Shown: positions 10,753 to 21,305 of the stretch, piece by piece
Position numbering within the stretch: position 1 is the first letter of the stretch
How the letters are laid out: each line of letters begins with the position of its first letter
Source of the DNA: Ashinkailepas kermadecensis
Lineage: Eukaryota; Arthropoda; Thecostraca; Neolepadidae
Reading direction: 5' to 3'
Length of the DNA: 64,000 bases
Assembly (NCBI GenBank): GCA_034440615.1
Contig: JAOTOM010004619.1
Coordinates: 71,001-135,000, forward strand
Program-made: the position numbers and the translations under genes
The notes under the pieces: model-generated
What the model was told of the DNA's origin: nothing
Databases searched by the model: none
What the model saw: the letters and a program-made list of their open reading frames with translations, nothing else

Positions 10753-11704
10753 AAATACAAAACTGCACTTCGCGTGCATTTACTCAACTACAACTTGCGG
10801 CATGAGCTAAGATTCTTATGTGCGAGAGCCGTGACGGCGTTAGCGGCAACGGGGCAGAGAGCCGGCAGCGGTGGTACAGGCGATAGCGGCAGCAGGGTGA
10901 GAGGTGGCAGCGGGAGCTGCAGCAGGGCCAGAGGTAGCAGCGGGGGCTGCAGCGGGACCAGAGGTGGCAGCGGGGGCTGCAGCAGGGCCAGAGGTGGCAG
11001 CGGGCTCTGGGCAGCGGGAGCTGCAGCAGGCCAGAGGTGGCAGCGGGGGCTGCAGCGGCGGCGGCAGTACAGGCGATAGCGGCAGCAGGGCTAGAGGTGG
11101 CAGCGGGAGCTGCAGCAGGGCCAGAGGTGGCAGCGAGAGCTGCAGCAGGGCCAGAGGTGGCAGCGGGAGCTGCAGCGGCGGCGGCAGTACAGGCGATAGC
11201 GGTAGCAGGACCAGAGGTGGAAGCGGGAGCGGCAGCGGCGGCGGCAGTCGGCCGCAGCAGGACAGTCGTTGTTCCCCGCCCTGGAAATTATATTAATAGG
11301 GAAAACCAATATTTTTATTCTATCATTTGTTAGACAATGTGTGTATCTTTCTTTCTGAGGATTCAAATATGTCACTTTGAATAGGCCAGCGGTCACGAAT
11401 TTTTACGAAATAAATGTCGCGATGACATTTGCTCAAAGTCCCTTATTTTTGGCCGATACTATCACAAATGCATTCCTTAGACTTTTGGGATCTACAAAAT
11501 GTATTAGAATGTGAATTTATGGTTGACTGTGTAAGCGATGAAGAGAACCACTTTTAGTGACCTCTCAAAACTGACCGAAGCCATAACTCAAAACCCGTTC
11601 GTCGGATTGGCCTAGGAATTGCACAGGCGGATTCGGAACATTTGATTACCATACAAGCCAATTTTCATCAAAATCTGATAGATGAGGGTGAGAGTCACTG
11701 GTCG
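10753..11704. repeat. Right arm of the long inverted repeat
   Basis: Reverse complement of 6529-7886, with its minisatellite at about 10870-11260 in a 24-30-bp variant unit (GGTGGCAGCGGGAGCTGCAG). Gly/Ala-rich ORFs here come from the repeat. The inner edge is immediately after the truncated LINE. Confidence 0.8.
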
Positions 11705-12959
11705 GTCTGCCGTGGATTGTGGAATGCCCCAGCTGGAGTTGGCAGTGCACGCAGCGACCGAATATACGGTTCGCAGCCGATGGCCATTCCCCGGCCTGAC
11801 CCCGCATCAATCATCTCAATAGGCTTTCCTACCAAAGTTATGTTTCCGGCTGTCGGAGAAAATATCCTTTGCGCTCGAGCTGCACATTTCGACAACACCA
11901 ACGAAATCCCATATGGGTTTGAGGACACTTCAGGCCGCACCCAATCACGCATTCCGGAGCAAAAGATCGATGTAATGTTGGATCATGTGATCGACTTGAC
12001 GTTCGGGCCGTCTATTGGATCATGTGATCCAATTGGCGTTCGAGCTGCCAGTGGCCTGAATTACCCTTCGCAAGCCCAGCAGAAGAGGGCGTGCGTTTCC
12101 CGAAGTGGAAGCAGCAGGAGTAGTGTACCCAGACTATTGACATGCTTGTGCACCTGTAGTGCGTGACAGGAAATCGACGGAACTAATCGCGGGGTATTAA
12201 TGGAAGAAGCCGCATATGCATATTGTCCATGACTCAAGCATTACTCATAGGTGCACCATGTACCCAAAACTCCTACCGTGTTACAAATACTCCACAGAGG
12301 CCTCCATTAACCACAAAGAAGCCACTAAAGGTTTGTTCAGTGTCGGTAGTAACGACATTTAACCATGAAATCTTCAATACCTGTAATAACGGACTGAACC
12401 ATGGACTGTCCAGTATGCATATGTAATGCCGACACGGAACGATGGTGTGATGGTGTGGCTTGGTGTCTGTAATACCGACACTCAACCATGAACTGTTCAG
12501 TGTCTGTGATAGGGATTGACTGAACTACGGACTGATCAGCATGTTATGTGGAGACAATGGTTCAAACACCAGTTGTGAATGCAATGTTTCCTTGTGCATT
12601 CATGTATTGATAAAACCATATAAATTTACAGGGAGGTCGTTAAACTGGCGGATCGAAGGAGTAGAACAAAGGCAATCGCTCCATCCCACCCGACCACAAA
12701 TAGATGTGACTGGCCCAAGCTCTGGTCGTTTTCTTTCTATTAACAGCATGTTAACTACAATGGCCACTTGATCCCCAGTGTCTTTAAATTCCATGAGTTT
12801 TTTTGTAAGGTGTTTGAATCACATTTTGGGACGCAAATGTTCCTCTGCTCAACGATGCTTGCCTTTTGCTTTTGGATTCGCCACTCTCATTAACCAAGCT
12901 TTAAAGGCAATGACGCAACTCTAGTTTGCCACTGCTCCCACAAGCTGTTTGCATCAGAA
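11705..12959. other. Upstream flank of the neurexin gene, nothing recognised
   Basis: No gene recognised. There is an 18-bp palindrome at 12015-12032 (TTGGATCATGTGATCCAA) and loosely repeated GTGTCNGTAATA-type phrases between 12330 and 12530. The plus ORF at 11642-12166 has no known motif. Confidence 0.5.
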
Positions 12960-13808
12960 AATCTAAAGTACGATGGCAGTGCATCTGGCGTGGGCCTGGG
13001 CGCGGTGGATGGCGGGGCGTTTGTGCCGCTTTTGGCACTGGCCGGCCACCCTCTCAGTGTGTCCGGGCGTCGCCCTCTCAGAGCCGACAGCGATGTGTCA
13101 TCTGACAGCGTCCTCCCCACCCCCACTGGAGCACTCCCTCCCCCGTCAGCGGCACCGGCGCGGCACCGGCCGCTATCCTGCGGCCAGATCGCCGCCGCCC
13201 AGCTCGCCTCAGCCGCCGCCGGGTTAGTTCCGAGATCGAGCTCACCGTGCTGAGGTCGAATCGGCCGCCTCAGCCGCCGGCTGTATTAATTGCATCGATT
13301 TTCTGGCGGTCGGGATATGGCCCGGCGGGCCGGCGGGCCGGCGGGAGCCTCTGACGCCGGAGGGCCCGCGTTTCTTTCCGTCAGCCGCTGGCGGCGCTAT
13401 CGATTCGTCGCCGCCGCCGCGGCCGACGGTGGCGACGCCGCCGATGGGCGTCAGTGAGCCGGCCGGCGGCGACGGGCGAGCAGGCACGACGGGGCGCGTC
13501 GTGGTCGCCGCGCTGACCCGGCCGCGGGGACGGACAGTGGCCTGAGCGCGTGCCCGGGGCCGGATGGCCGTTCGGCGGTGACGAGAGCGACCGCACCCGC
13601 GGTGAACCTGCGCTGGGTCGCGTCTGCCGCCGACTGAGACCGAGCGAGCTGGGCGCCTGGTGACCTGACGACCCGGTGACCTGCTGGTGACGGGCGGCCC
13701 CCGGCGGCGCCCTGACCGGATGTGACCGCTCGACGGCCCTGGACACCGGACAGCGGCCGGCGCGGCCGTCTGCCGTCAATCGATGTGGCGCCGTCGGTGA
13801 GTGCCGAG
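12960..13808 (+). promoter_or_regulatory. GC- and CpG-rich promoter / 5' UTR zone of neurexin
   Basis: Base composition changes abruptly to very GC-rich, dense in CpG, and stays so into the first coding exon. I see no TATA box that fixes a start site, so promoter and UTR cannot be separated. An in-frame TGA at 13713 precedes the coding start, and an ATGTGA start-stop pair lies at 13720-13725. Upstream exons could exist here or outside the window. Confidence 0.6.
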
Positions 13809-14399
13809 ATGCGGCTGCCGACCTGCTGGCTGGTGGTGGCCGCCGCCGCCGCCGCCTGCGTCGGCCGTGGCCGCGGCATCGTGCTGGACGGCTCCGAACA
13901 CTCGTACGCGCAGTACCCGCGCTGGCAGCCGGGCGGCAACGGCTCGCTGCAGTTGGAGTTCCTCACCGTGCAGCCGAGCGCGCTGCTGCTCTACACGGAT
14001 GACGGCCGGCAGGCCGACTTCTTCGAGGTGAAGCTGGTGGAGGGCTCGCTGCGACTGCGCTACAACCTGGGCAGCGGCGCCCAGATGATCGGACTGGGAC
14101 GCGGCCTCAGCGACGGTCGCTGGCACACGGTGACCGTGACGCGCCGGCACGCGCGCACCACGCTCACCGTCGACCACATCTCGGACTATAAGCTGTCCCA
14201 GCACAGCCGCGAGTACGACTTCGGCTCGGCGGCCACCAACTCGCACGTGTTCGTCGGCGGCCTGCCGTACGCGTACCGGGTCAGTCAACTGGCGCTGCCC
14301 AGCGTCGGGTTCGAGCCGCGACTGGCCGGCGAGGTACGCAACCTCGTCTACGCCAGCCTGGACGGCGTCGAGCGGCGCCAGGACATGACCGCCTACAAG
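13809..14399 (+). CDS. Nrx-1: Neurexin, first coding exon: signal peptide + LNS1 domain
   Basis: Presynaptic adhesion receptor, N-terminal 197 residues. The ATG at 13809 is the first in frame after a TGA at 13713 and has a G at -3. Residues 1 to about 22 are a signal peptide (hydrophobic LVVAAAAAA core). Residues 25-185 form a laminin-G/LNS domain: QYPRW, ALLLYTDDG, DFFEVKLVEGSLRLRYNLG, DGRWHTVTV, TTLTVD, VFVGGLP, and the closing strand GEVRNLVY. Asn44 is in an N-G-S glycosylation sequon. The exon ends in phase 0 after TAC AAG at a strong donor (AAG|GTACGT). Linking it to 63739 gives the junction AYK|GVR, which I recall as typical of arthropod neurexins. It lies on the same strand and in the same phase as the EGF exon 49.3 kb downstream. 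Third codon positions are very GC-rich, unlike the intron. Confidence 0.95.
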
Positions 14400-15017
14400 G
14401 TACGTCCGAGCACGAGCCGGCTGGCACCAGCTCGCCTCCTAGGACGGCGTCAGGGCATGACCACCTACAAGGTACGTCCGAGCACGAGCCGGCTGGCACC
14501 AGCTCGCCTCCTAGGACGGCGCCAGGACATGACCGCCTACAAGGTACGTCCGAGCACGAGCCGGCTGGCACCAGCTCGCCTCCTAGGACGGCGTCAGGAC
14601 ATGACCGCCTACAAGGTACGTCCGAGCACGAGCCGGCTGGCACCAGCTTGCCTCCTAGGACGGCGTCAGGGCATGACAGCCTACAAGGTACGTCCGACCA
14701 CGGGCCGGCTGGCACCAGCTCGCCTCCTAGGACTGCGTCAGGACATGACCGCCTACAAGGTACGTCCGAGCACGGGCCGGCGGGCACCAGCTCGCCTCCT
14801 AGGACGGCGTCAGGGCATGACCGCCTACAAGGTACGTCCGAGCACGGGCCGGCTGGCACCAGCTCGCCTCCTAGGACGGCGTCAGGGCATGACCGCCTAC
14901 AAGGTACGTCCGAGCACGGGCCGGCTGGCACCAGCTCGCCTCCTAGGACTGCGTCAGGACATGACCGCCTACAAGGTACGTCCGAGCACGGGCCGGCTGG
15001 CACCAGCTCGCCTCCCG
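14373..15017 (+). repeat. 72-bp tandem array carrying nine copies of the exon end and its 5' splice site
   Basis: The donor GT falls at 14400, 14472, 14544, 14616, 14688, 14760, 14832, 14904 and 14976, exactly 72 bp apart. All nine share CCTACAAGGTACGTCCGA without a mismatch. Each unit repeats the last nine codons of the exon (with small changes such as RRQGMTAYK or LRQDMTAYK) followed by 45 nt of intron. Since 72 is 24 codons and one unit has no stop in the coding frame, the frame stays open to 15287. Each unit also has a pyrimidine-rich CTCGCCTCCTAG that resembles an acceptor. Confidence 0.97.
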
Positions 15018-15106
15018 GGACCGCCGGGGAAATCTGCCAGTATTTTGGCCCCTTGGAATTTCCGCCAGCATTGTAACACGGAGGAAATATATCTAAAGAT
15101 CCTGAT

Positions 15107-15218
15107 CTCCCCCTATCCCAGCATTTGTCTGTGGTGGAGCCAGGCCAGCAACACACCATGTCTGATGTCCCCCTATCCCAGCATTTGTCTGTGGTGGAGC
15201 CAGGCCAGCAACACACCA
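15107..15218. repeat. 60-bp direct duplication
   Basis: CCCTATCCCAGCATTTGTCT begins at 15111 and again at 15171, with the following 40 bases nearly identical. Confidence 0.9.
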
Positions 15219-17605
15219 CAATCAAGTGACAACCTCCTCCGGGCAGACGCATTAGGATATGGTGTCACAAACTGGTGTTTGTGGTAATGAACGCTGCATC
15301 TGAAAGTACTGATGGGAAGGGAAGGACTCATCAAGCTCTAGTGCTTTCCAAATATATTTATTGACTGAAATTATCGTTACAGTAAGCAAAGGACGGTAAA
15401 AACTTTGGACAGTTATAGAAGAAATTACCGGGGAAAAAGAACTTCCGCTTCCCACGAACTTCAGAGACAAATTTCTCCTATTTCCAGTGCAGAGGAAGCA
15501 CAAAGTGTGACAAACAGGGACAATAATTGTTATTTTATCAACAGCTGAAACGTAACCACCCCAGCAAGCACAGCTGCTAAGTGGTAAAGCAAGTAGCTAC
15601 CCTATCACGCACAGTTGATAGATGGTAAAGCAAGTACCTCTCTCCATCAAGCACAGCTCCCAGCAAGCATCCACTCCGTGAAGCACAGCTGCTGGTGGCA
15701 AAGCATTTCAGTGGCCCTCAATTTTAGTTCAGTTTAGGAACAAACATGGAGCGCACCAATTCATTATGAGTCGCAGTAAATTTTGGAGGCAGACACCAAA
15801 GTTGTGTTGTTGTGGAAGTCCGTCTTTATTTATTGCCTCAACCTTAGGAAGTCAGCCTTAGCTCGGTGATGCTACTGCATCCAGTGTAATAACACTACAT
15901 CCAGTGTAATAACACTACATCCAGTCGTATCCACAGAGCGGCACTGTGGATTTGAGGCAGTGCTGGCGTGTATTGATTTAATACACGTACATGTTACAAT
16001 TCAATACATGGCACGTACACTGCGGTACCGATATGATGAATAATTACTGAATCGATTTAGATGTTTATCTAGCTGTGGGGTCACTTATCCTTTGATACTT
16101 ATTTTTCCTTATGACATCTTTTCTTATGACATCATTATGACACTTATCCGCGCCAGTATCCTTTGATAAATATAAACACTGCAACTGCCGGCGAATCTAG
16201 TCTCATCGTGGCAGATTGAAGGAAAGATCCCCCGGATCTTTAAAATTATCACCTACGCGGGAGAGGTAAAGCCACCAATAGATATACCAATCGATAGTCC
16301 TTGGCGATACTTTAATAATGCATCTAAAAGTTGTCAGCATGGCGTTAACATCTCAGCGATTTGAACCAAAGACATTTGACATCCTTTGAACATCGGCTGC
16401 GTGTGACCACCATTCCGAAAACGTACTGCGGTAAACATTGGCCTCTTGTATTCTAGTGATACCTACACTGCGGCACTTTGGATGCACCCTAACTGCAAAA
16501 TCAGTGCTATGTGTCATGCGAAACTCTGTATCAGAGGTCAATAAATGCTAAAATTTGTCGTTCACAAAAATCAGGAGGAAAATTTCGTCGCATGAAGTAA
16601 TGCTGTAAGCAGCAACCATGAGGCCCGTTTGCGGCACAATGTGGTTGGGTTTAAGATATTTCATGGCATCCCATGGCCTTGCACGACGAAAATTGTTCTA
16701 AAAAAAACCTCGCTCCCGGGTAAAAAAAAATCCTTGGCGTCTCTTTTCCACCGAGAATCACAATTCCCAGCTAACCGTCCCTCGATAAAAATAAATTTGT
16801 CTCCTGAATGAGAACAAATTGTCCCTAACGCCAGCTACCCCGCTCCCCCCCAAAAAAAAGAGAAAAAAAGAAGATGTTGCTGTGGATTCTGCCACATAGG
16901 TGAGCCACTTTCATTGACTTGGTGTGGTCATATTTGGCTTCAAGGCATCTCGTGTATCTGTGTGCGTCTTCAAGTAAGCTTGTTTTATCTTCATGCCTCA
17001 CGAAGCCTCAAAGTACGCTTTCATTGTCAGACTATTATTGTCTGTTTTGACCGTATCGAGTAACATTGGCTTGACCAGTTAGACGGGTTGTGGTAGGCCT
17101 ACCACATGTAAACGATCATTGTGTGAAGTTATGCTGCATCCTATCATACAGTGCGCCAATAAATATATTTTATTTCCAAATACATGACGAAAACAGCAAG
17201 AACATCCCAAAGTTGATCTATTATAATGCAAATGGCCTTGATCATTTCTAAAAATATAGAATAAATAATATGTTCCTAGTTCTGACATGGTGTTCATGTT
17301 ACAAGTAGAGTCACGCTAAAAGTATGCTGGTCTCAGAAGAGCTAGGGAAAGTCTGATATCTTCAGAGGTAGCTTCATATGACCTATGCGTGGCTGATAAT
17401 TTGACATGGCGTTGAGGAAACGATTTTACAGGTGATGAATTCACGACGAAAAAATAGGCACACCGATCCACTACATCCTTGGCGAGCTATTTCCGAGAAT
17501 AAGTGGAGGCGCAGAATGATCTCTCCTCCCCCGCAACGGGTGTGAGTTGATGCAGTATATTCTGGATATATTTAACTTTTGAACAACATATGAGCGTATG
17601 TATAC

Positions 17606-17608
<3 letters not shown>
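15219..17608. other. Intronic sequence, nothing recognised
   Basis: Only minor repeats: ACATCCAGTGTAATAACACT in about two and a half copies at 15887-15925, and an 8-bp stem (CGTGTATT/AATACACG) near 15970. No gene or known element. Confidence 0.5.

Positions 17609-17672
<64 letters not shown>
17609..17672. repeat. (AT)n microsatellite at one edge of the Penelope-like element
   Basis: Uninterrupted AT dinucleotides directly abutting the 3' UTR end of the Penelope-like element. Confidence 0.95.
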
Positions 17673-17674
<2 letters not shown>

Positions 17675-18078
17675 TTAAAGGTGACAGCGTTGTCTACGTT
17701 CATCTTCTTTTTATGCACATTTTCTAGTTTTCGGATGACTTTTCGTTGTTCGTTTGAGATATTATGCAAATGGTTACCGAAGGAAGCAATTGTGAAGACG
17801 AGGAAAAAATGTTAAAAAGTAACTTATAAGTCGACATAATACGTCATTCGTATGTTTATATTTTCGACGTTTCAATCAACATTGATCATCTTCAAGAATG
17901 AATTAAACGAATCACAGGTCATACAAATAGCACAAAGTAGATACATAACAAATACACAAGCAACAATTATCACACATTTCACAAACATTATGTCTCTAGG
18001 CACTTCAAGGGTTAGGATTCCGAAATGGAAAGCATGCCATACTACGTTCAAGCTCACTTGTGATACACCATTATTCGG

Positions 18079-18895
18079 CTAAATATTTGCTATACAGAGC
18101 CAGGTGTGTATATGTCTTGTTTTGTGCATGGGTATGGTGTCTCTGATGTAGATTGTCTCAGCCGCCACCAGCCGCCGTTTGTGATGACAGTATAAGATGA
18201 TGGAAGTGTCAGCTGTCAGCATGGCTGTGGTGAGCCGTACTCCGTGGTGTTCTCGGAGGTGATTCTTGGGGCCACCATCCTGGAGATGCATGGTGAGGCG
18301 GCGGCTGAGTGTAGTGGTTGTGTGACCAATGTAGCAGACGTTGCGGGTTGCACAGTCCCCGGTGGTACATCTGAAGCGGTATACTACATCGGTCTGTTTC
18401 AGTGTTGTGGGTTTGAAACTGTCATTGCGCATGATAAGAGATGATGTTTTAGGTGTTTTGTAGTAAACGATGAGCCGAATTTTGTGACCTGATTGTGCGG
18501 GTATAGTGTTCTTCATGGCTATGTCACGGATGGCATTCTCATCTTTCTTCCAAGAGGGTGTGATGGTGTTTTTATAGAAGATGATGATGTCGTTAGCAGT
18601 GTCACGTGTGTCCTGGCCAGTAATGTGTGAAAGCTTGCTAAGCATGTTTTGCGTCATTGTGTCGAAAGCAGTGTTGCTGTATCCATTATTGACTAACATT
18701 TGACGCACCCTTTGCAACTCAAGATGCACGCGCGACCAAGTAGAACAGTGGAATATAGCTTGTCGGACGTATGACCTAATTATGCTACGCTTGTAACCAT
18801 TGGCACAGTCTCCGGCGCAGTTCATGCATCGACCTAGGTTAGTTGACTTCACGTACACATCGGTCAGAAACGAACCGCTATTACCGTCGGCGAGA
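18079..18895 (-). pseudogene. PLE C-terminal RT/linker and GIY-YIG endonuclease
   Basis: The open frame starts at ATG 18858, but homologous text extends upstream to the TTAA insertion at 18896 (DVYVKSTNLGRCM region). It ends at 18079. The GIY-YIG-type domain is near the C-terminus: VVYRFRCTTGDCATRNVCYI and then GHTTTTLSRRLTMHLQ, with CYIG followed by an Arg-rich helix and a His, as in PLE endonucleases; two Cys precede it (C-T-T-G-D-C). The 259-codon ORF is the downstream part of a protein whose RT lies at 19822-20422, beyond the inserted transposon. Confidence 0.85.
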
Positions 18896-19821
18896 TTAAC
18901 ACGCGCCCTGGAGGGCCTCTGAAAATTACGCGCACTGGAGGGGGGGGGGCGGATTCCGCCCCCCTAAGATCTCGGCTCCCAGTGAAGCTAGAGGAACGAA
19001 ATTCGCAGGGTGGATGGGTACGATAGTGAACTCAATGGTGTGCAAATTTCATGACCTTAGGTCAATATCTTCAAGGTCAAATGAGGTCAAATTTCACAAT
19101 TTTCTGGTATTGCGTGGCTTGGCTTGTCATCGTTATGGATCGCTGTGATTGTATTTAAATGCTCCAAAATGGGCATCAATGATGTTTCTGACATTACTAA
19201 TGATGCAATACTGATGCTAGACCCAACATTTGACCTCAGGTCACCTATATAGCACCACTTTATCAGGTCAGTTATCTGTTCTAGTTACCAAAACCGGGCC
19301 GTCCGCCCGACTGCTCCGTCGGGCAGCTCGGAGCAATCGGCTTCGTGAAGAAAGGAGTGAAGTACATGAATAAAATATGGAAACGCAATGACAAACAGTA
19401 CAAATGACAAACAGTAGTGCATTTATGACAACATTCCAGTTGATCAAGTTTGGTTCCATTAACCTGTCATGAACTTGACCTGACTTGACCTCGGTGACCT
19501 AACATGATCTTGAAACTATATAGCATATCAATATACATCAAACAAGTCGCTAGTGTTGCCAAGAACACTTCCCTTTTGCGAATATACGGGAAGCGCATCA
19601 GCGCCGATTTTTGTTGTCTGGCGCTATAATTTGTTTTACTTTAGCGGCTCCTAACTTGAAAAATTTTCGGCCGATTTCCATTTGTCTTCCTTTAAACGAC
19701 GCACCGGTCATTTCTAAGCAGGTACGCAGAAAATCGCGTATATCGACCGGTAAAATCTGCAGTTATTTATGAAAAACCGGAGGGGTGGGCGGATTTCGCC
19801 GCCCTCCAGTGCGCGTGTTAA
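18896..19821. mobile_element. TTAA-flanked (piggyBac-type) non-autonomous transposon inside the PLE
   Basis: 918 bp (18900-19817) between TTAA at 18896-18899 and TTAA at 19818-19821. Ends are inverted: TTAACACGCGCCCTGGAGGG on the left and, reverse-complemented, TTAACACGCGCACTGGAGGG on the right (19 of 20). TTAA target duplications are diagnostic of piggyBac-type transposition. No transposase ORF. Removing the element with one TTAA joins the PLE RT frame (SGLRFTTKL) to its continuation (NLADGNSGSFLTDVYVKS) without a shift, which fixes the insertion point exactly. It contains the dispersed repeat copy at 19293-19470. Confidence 0.88.
19293..19470 (-). repeat. Dispersed repeat, copy 2 (inverted relative to 3853-4026)
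   Basis: Reverse complement of the repeat next to the CR1 tail at 3853-4026, including the GTCGGGC/GCCCGAC hairpin end. It is nested in the TTAA-flanked transposon. Confidence 0.75.
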
Positions 19822-20422
19822 GCTTCGTGGTGAATCTGAGGCCTGACTCAGCTTCCAACATCATTTTTCGTGTGTTTAGTTCGTCAGTGTTGTTTACATC
19901 AAAAACAATGTCGTCGATAAAGCGGTAGCACATGTTCGGTTTAACATCGACCTGCGCCAGGACCCTACCCTCCACATGACACATACAAGCCTGCGCAAAC
20001 AGCACTCCTAGAGTCGAGCCCATCGCGATGCCGTCGATTTGCCGGTATAGCTTTCCATCGGGCCACCTGAACGGAACCTCCTCAGTGCACGCGCAAAGCA
20101 TGGCTTGCAATATTTTTGGGACAGTCGCGGTGGTTTAAGGTCATGGTTTCGGTACACATAGTCAATGATTATGTTAATAGCTGTTGAACTGGTACGTTTG
20201 TAAACAAACTGACAACGTCTAGCGAGGCTAGGATGCCCCTGGGCTTCTTGGCCTTCAGAATATCTACGAAGTATACAGAGGAGCGCAGTGTATGCTCATT
20301 AGGGACGTAGGGCGAGATCAGAGCGCTAAGCTGCTTTGCCAACTGATAGGTTTGGGAGGGGATCTGGGAAATGATGGGCCGAATAGGCTGACCTTGCTTA
20401 TGCGTCTTTACGTTGTCATACC
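19822..20422 (-). pseudogene. PLE reverse transcriptase, truncated and frameshifted
   Basis: Minus-strand blocks in order: NVKTHKQGQPIRPIISQIPS, then ILASLDVVSLFTNVPVQ (catalytic-Asp motif, typical PLE wording), then after frame changes near 20110-20170, YRQIDGIAMGSTLGVLFAQ, then YRFIDDIVF with the catalytic DD pair, then SGLRFTTKL up to the TTAA insertion. The 5' side is cut at about 20422, where it joins head-to-head with the plus-strand copy of the GIY-YIG region. Inactive. Confidence 0.85.
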
Positions 20423-20727
20423 GCTTCAGATGTACCACCGGGGACTGTGCAACCCGCAACGTCTGCTACATTTGTCACACAACCACTACACTCAGCCGTC
20501 GCCTCACCATGTATCTCCAGGATGGTAGCCCCAAGAACCACCTCCAAGAACACCACGGAGTACGGCTCACCAGAGCCATGCTGACAGCTGACACTTCCAT
20601 CATCTTATACTGTCATCACAAACGGTGGCTGGTGGCGGCTGAGACAATCTACATCAGAGACACCACACCCATCATCAACGCACAAAACAAGCATACACAC
20701 ACCTGGCTCTGTATGACAAATCTTTAG
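20422..20727 (+). pseudogene. PLE GIY-YIG region, inverted terminal copy
   Basis: Plus-strand frame YRFRCTTGDCATRNVCYI, then CHTTTTLSRRLTMYLQ, nearly identical to the minus-strand ORF at 18079-18383. The conserved Gly after CYI is Cys here, so this copy lacks the second Gly of the YIG signature. Followed by about 400 bp of PLE 3' UTR up to (AT)n at 21129. Confidence 0.85.
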
Positions 20728-21124
20728 CCGTATAATGGTGTATCAAAAGTGAGCTTGAATGTAGTATGGTATGCCATCCATTTCGGAATACTAACCCATG
20801 AAGTGCCTAGACATAATGTTTGTGAACTGTGTGATAATTTTTGCTTGGGTATCTGCTTTGTGCTAGCTGTTTGACCTGTGTTTCATTTAATTCATTCTTA
20901 AAGATGATTAATGTTGATTGAAACGTTGAAAATATAAACATAATATAACGCATCACGTATTATATCGACTTCTGAGTGCCTTTTTAACATTTGTTTTCCT
21001 CGTCTTCACAATTGCTCCCTTCGGTAACCTTTTGTATAATATCTCAAACGAACAACGAAAATTCATCCGAAAACTAGAAAATGTGCATACAAAGAAGATG
21101 AACGCAGACAACGCTGTCGTCTTG

Positions 21125-21299
<175 letters not shown>

Positions 21300-21305
<6 letters not shown>

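Noticed and set aside
14281..15252. Minus-strand ORF of 323 codons opposite the neurexin array
   Set aside because: Shadow of the 72-bp array; no independent support.
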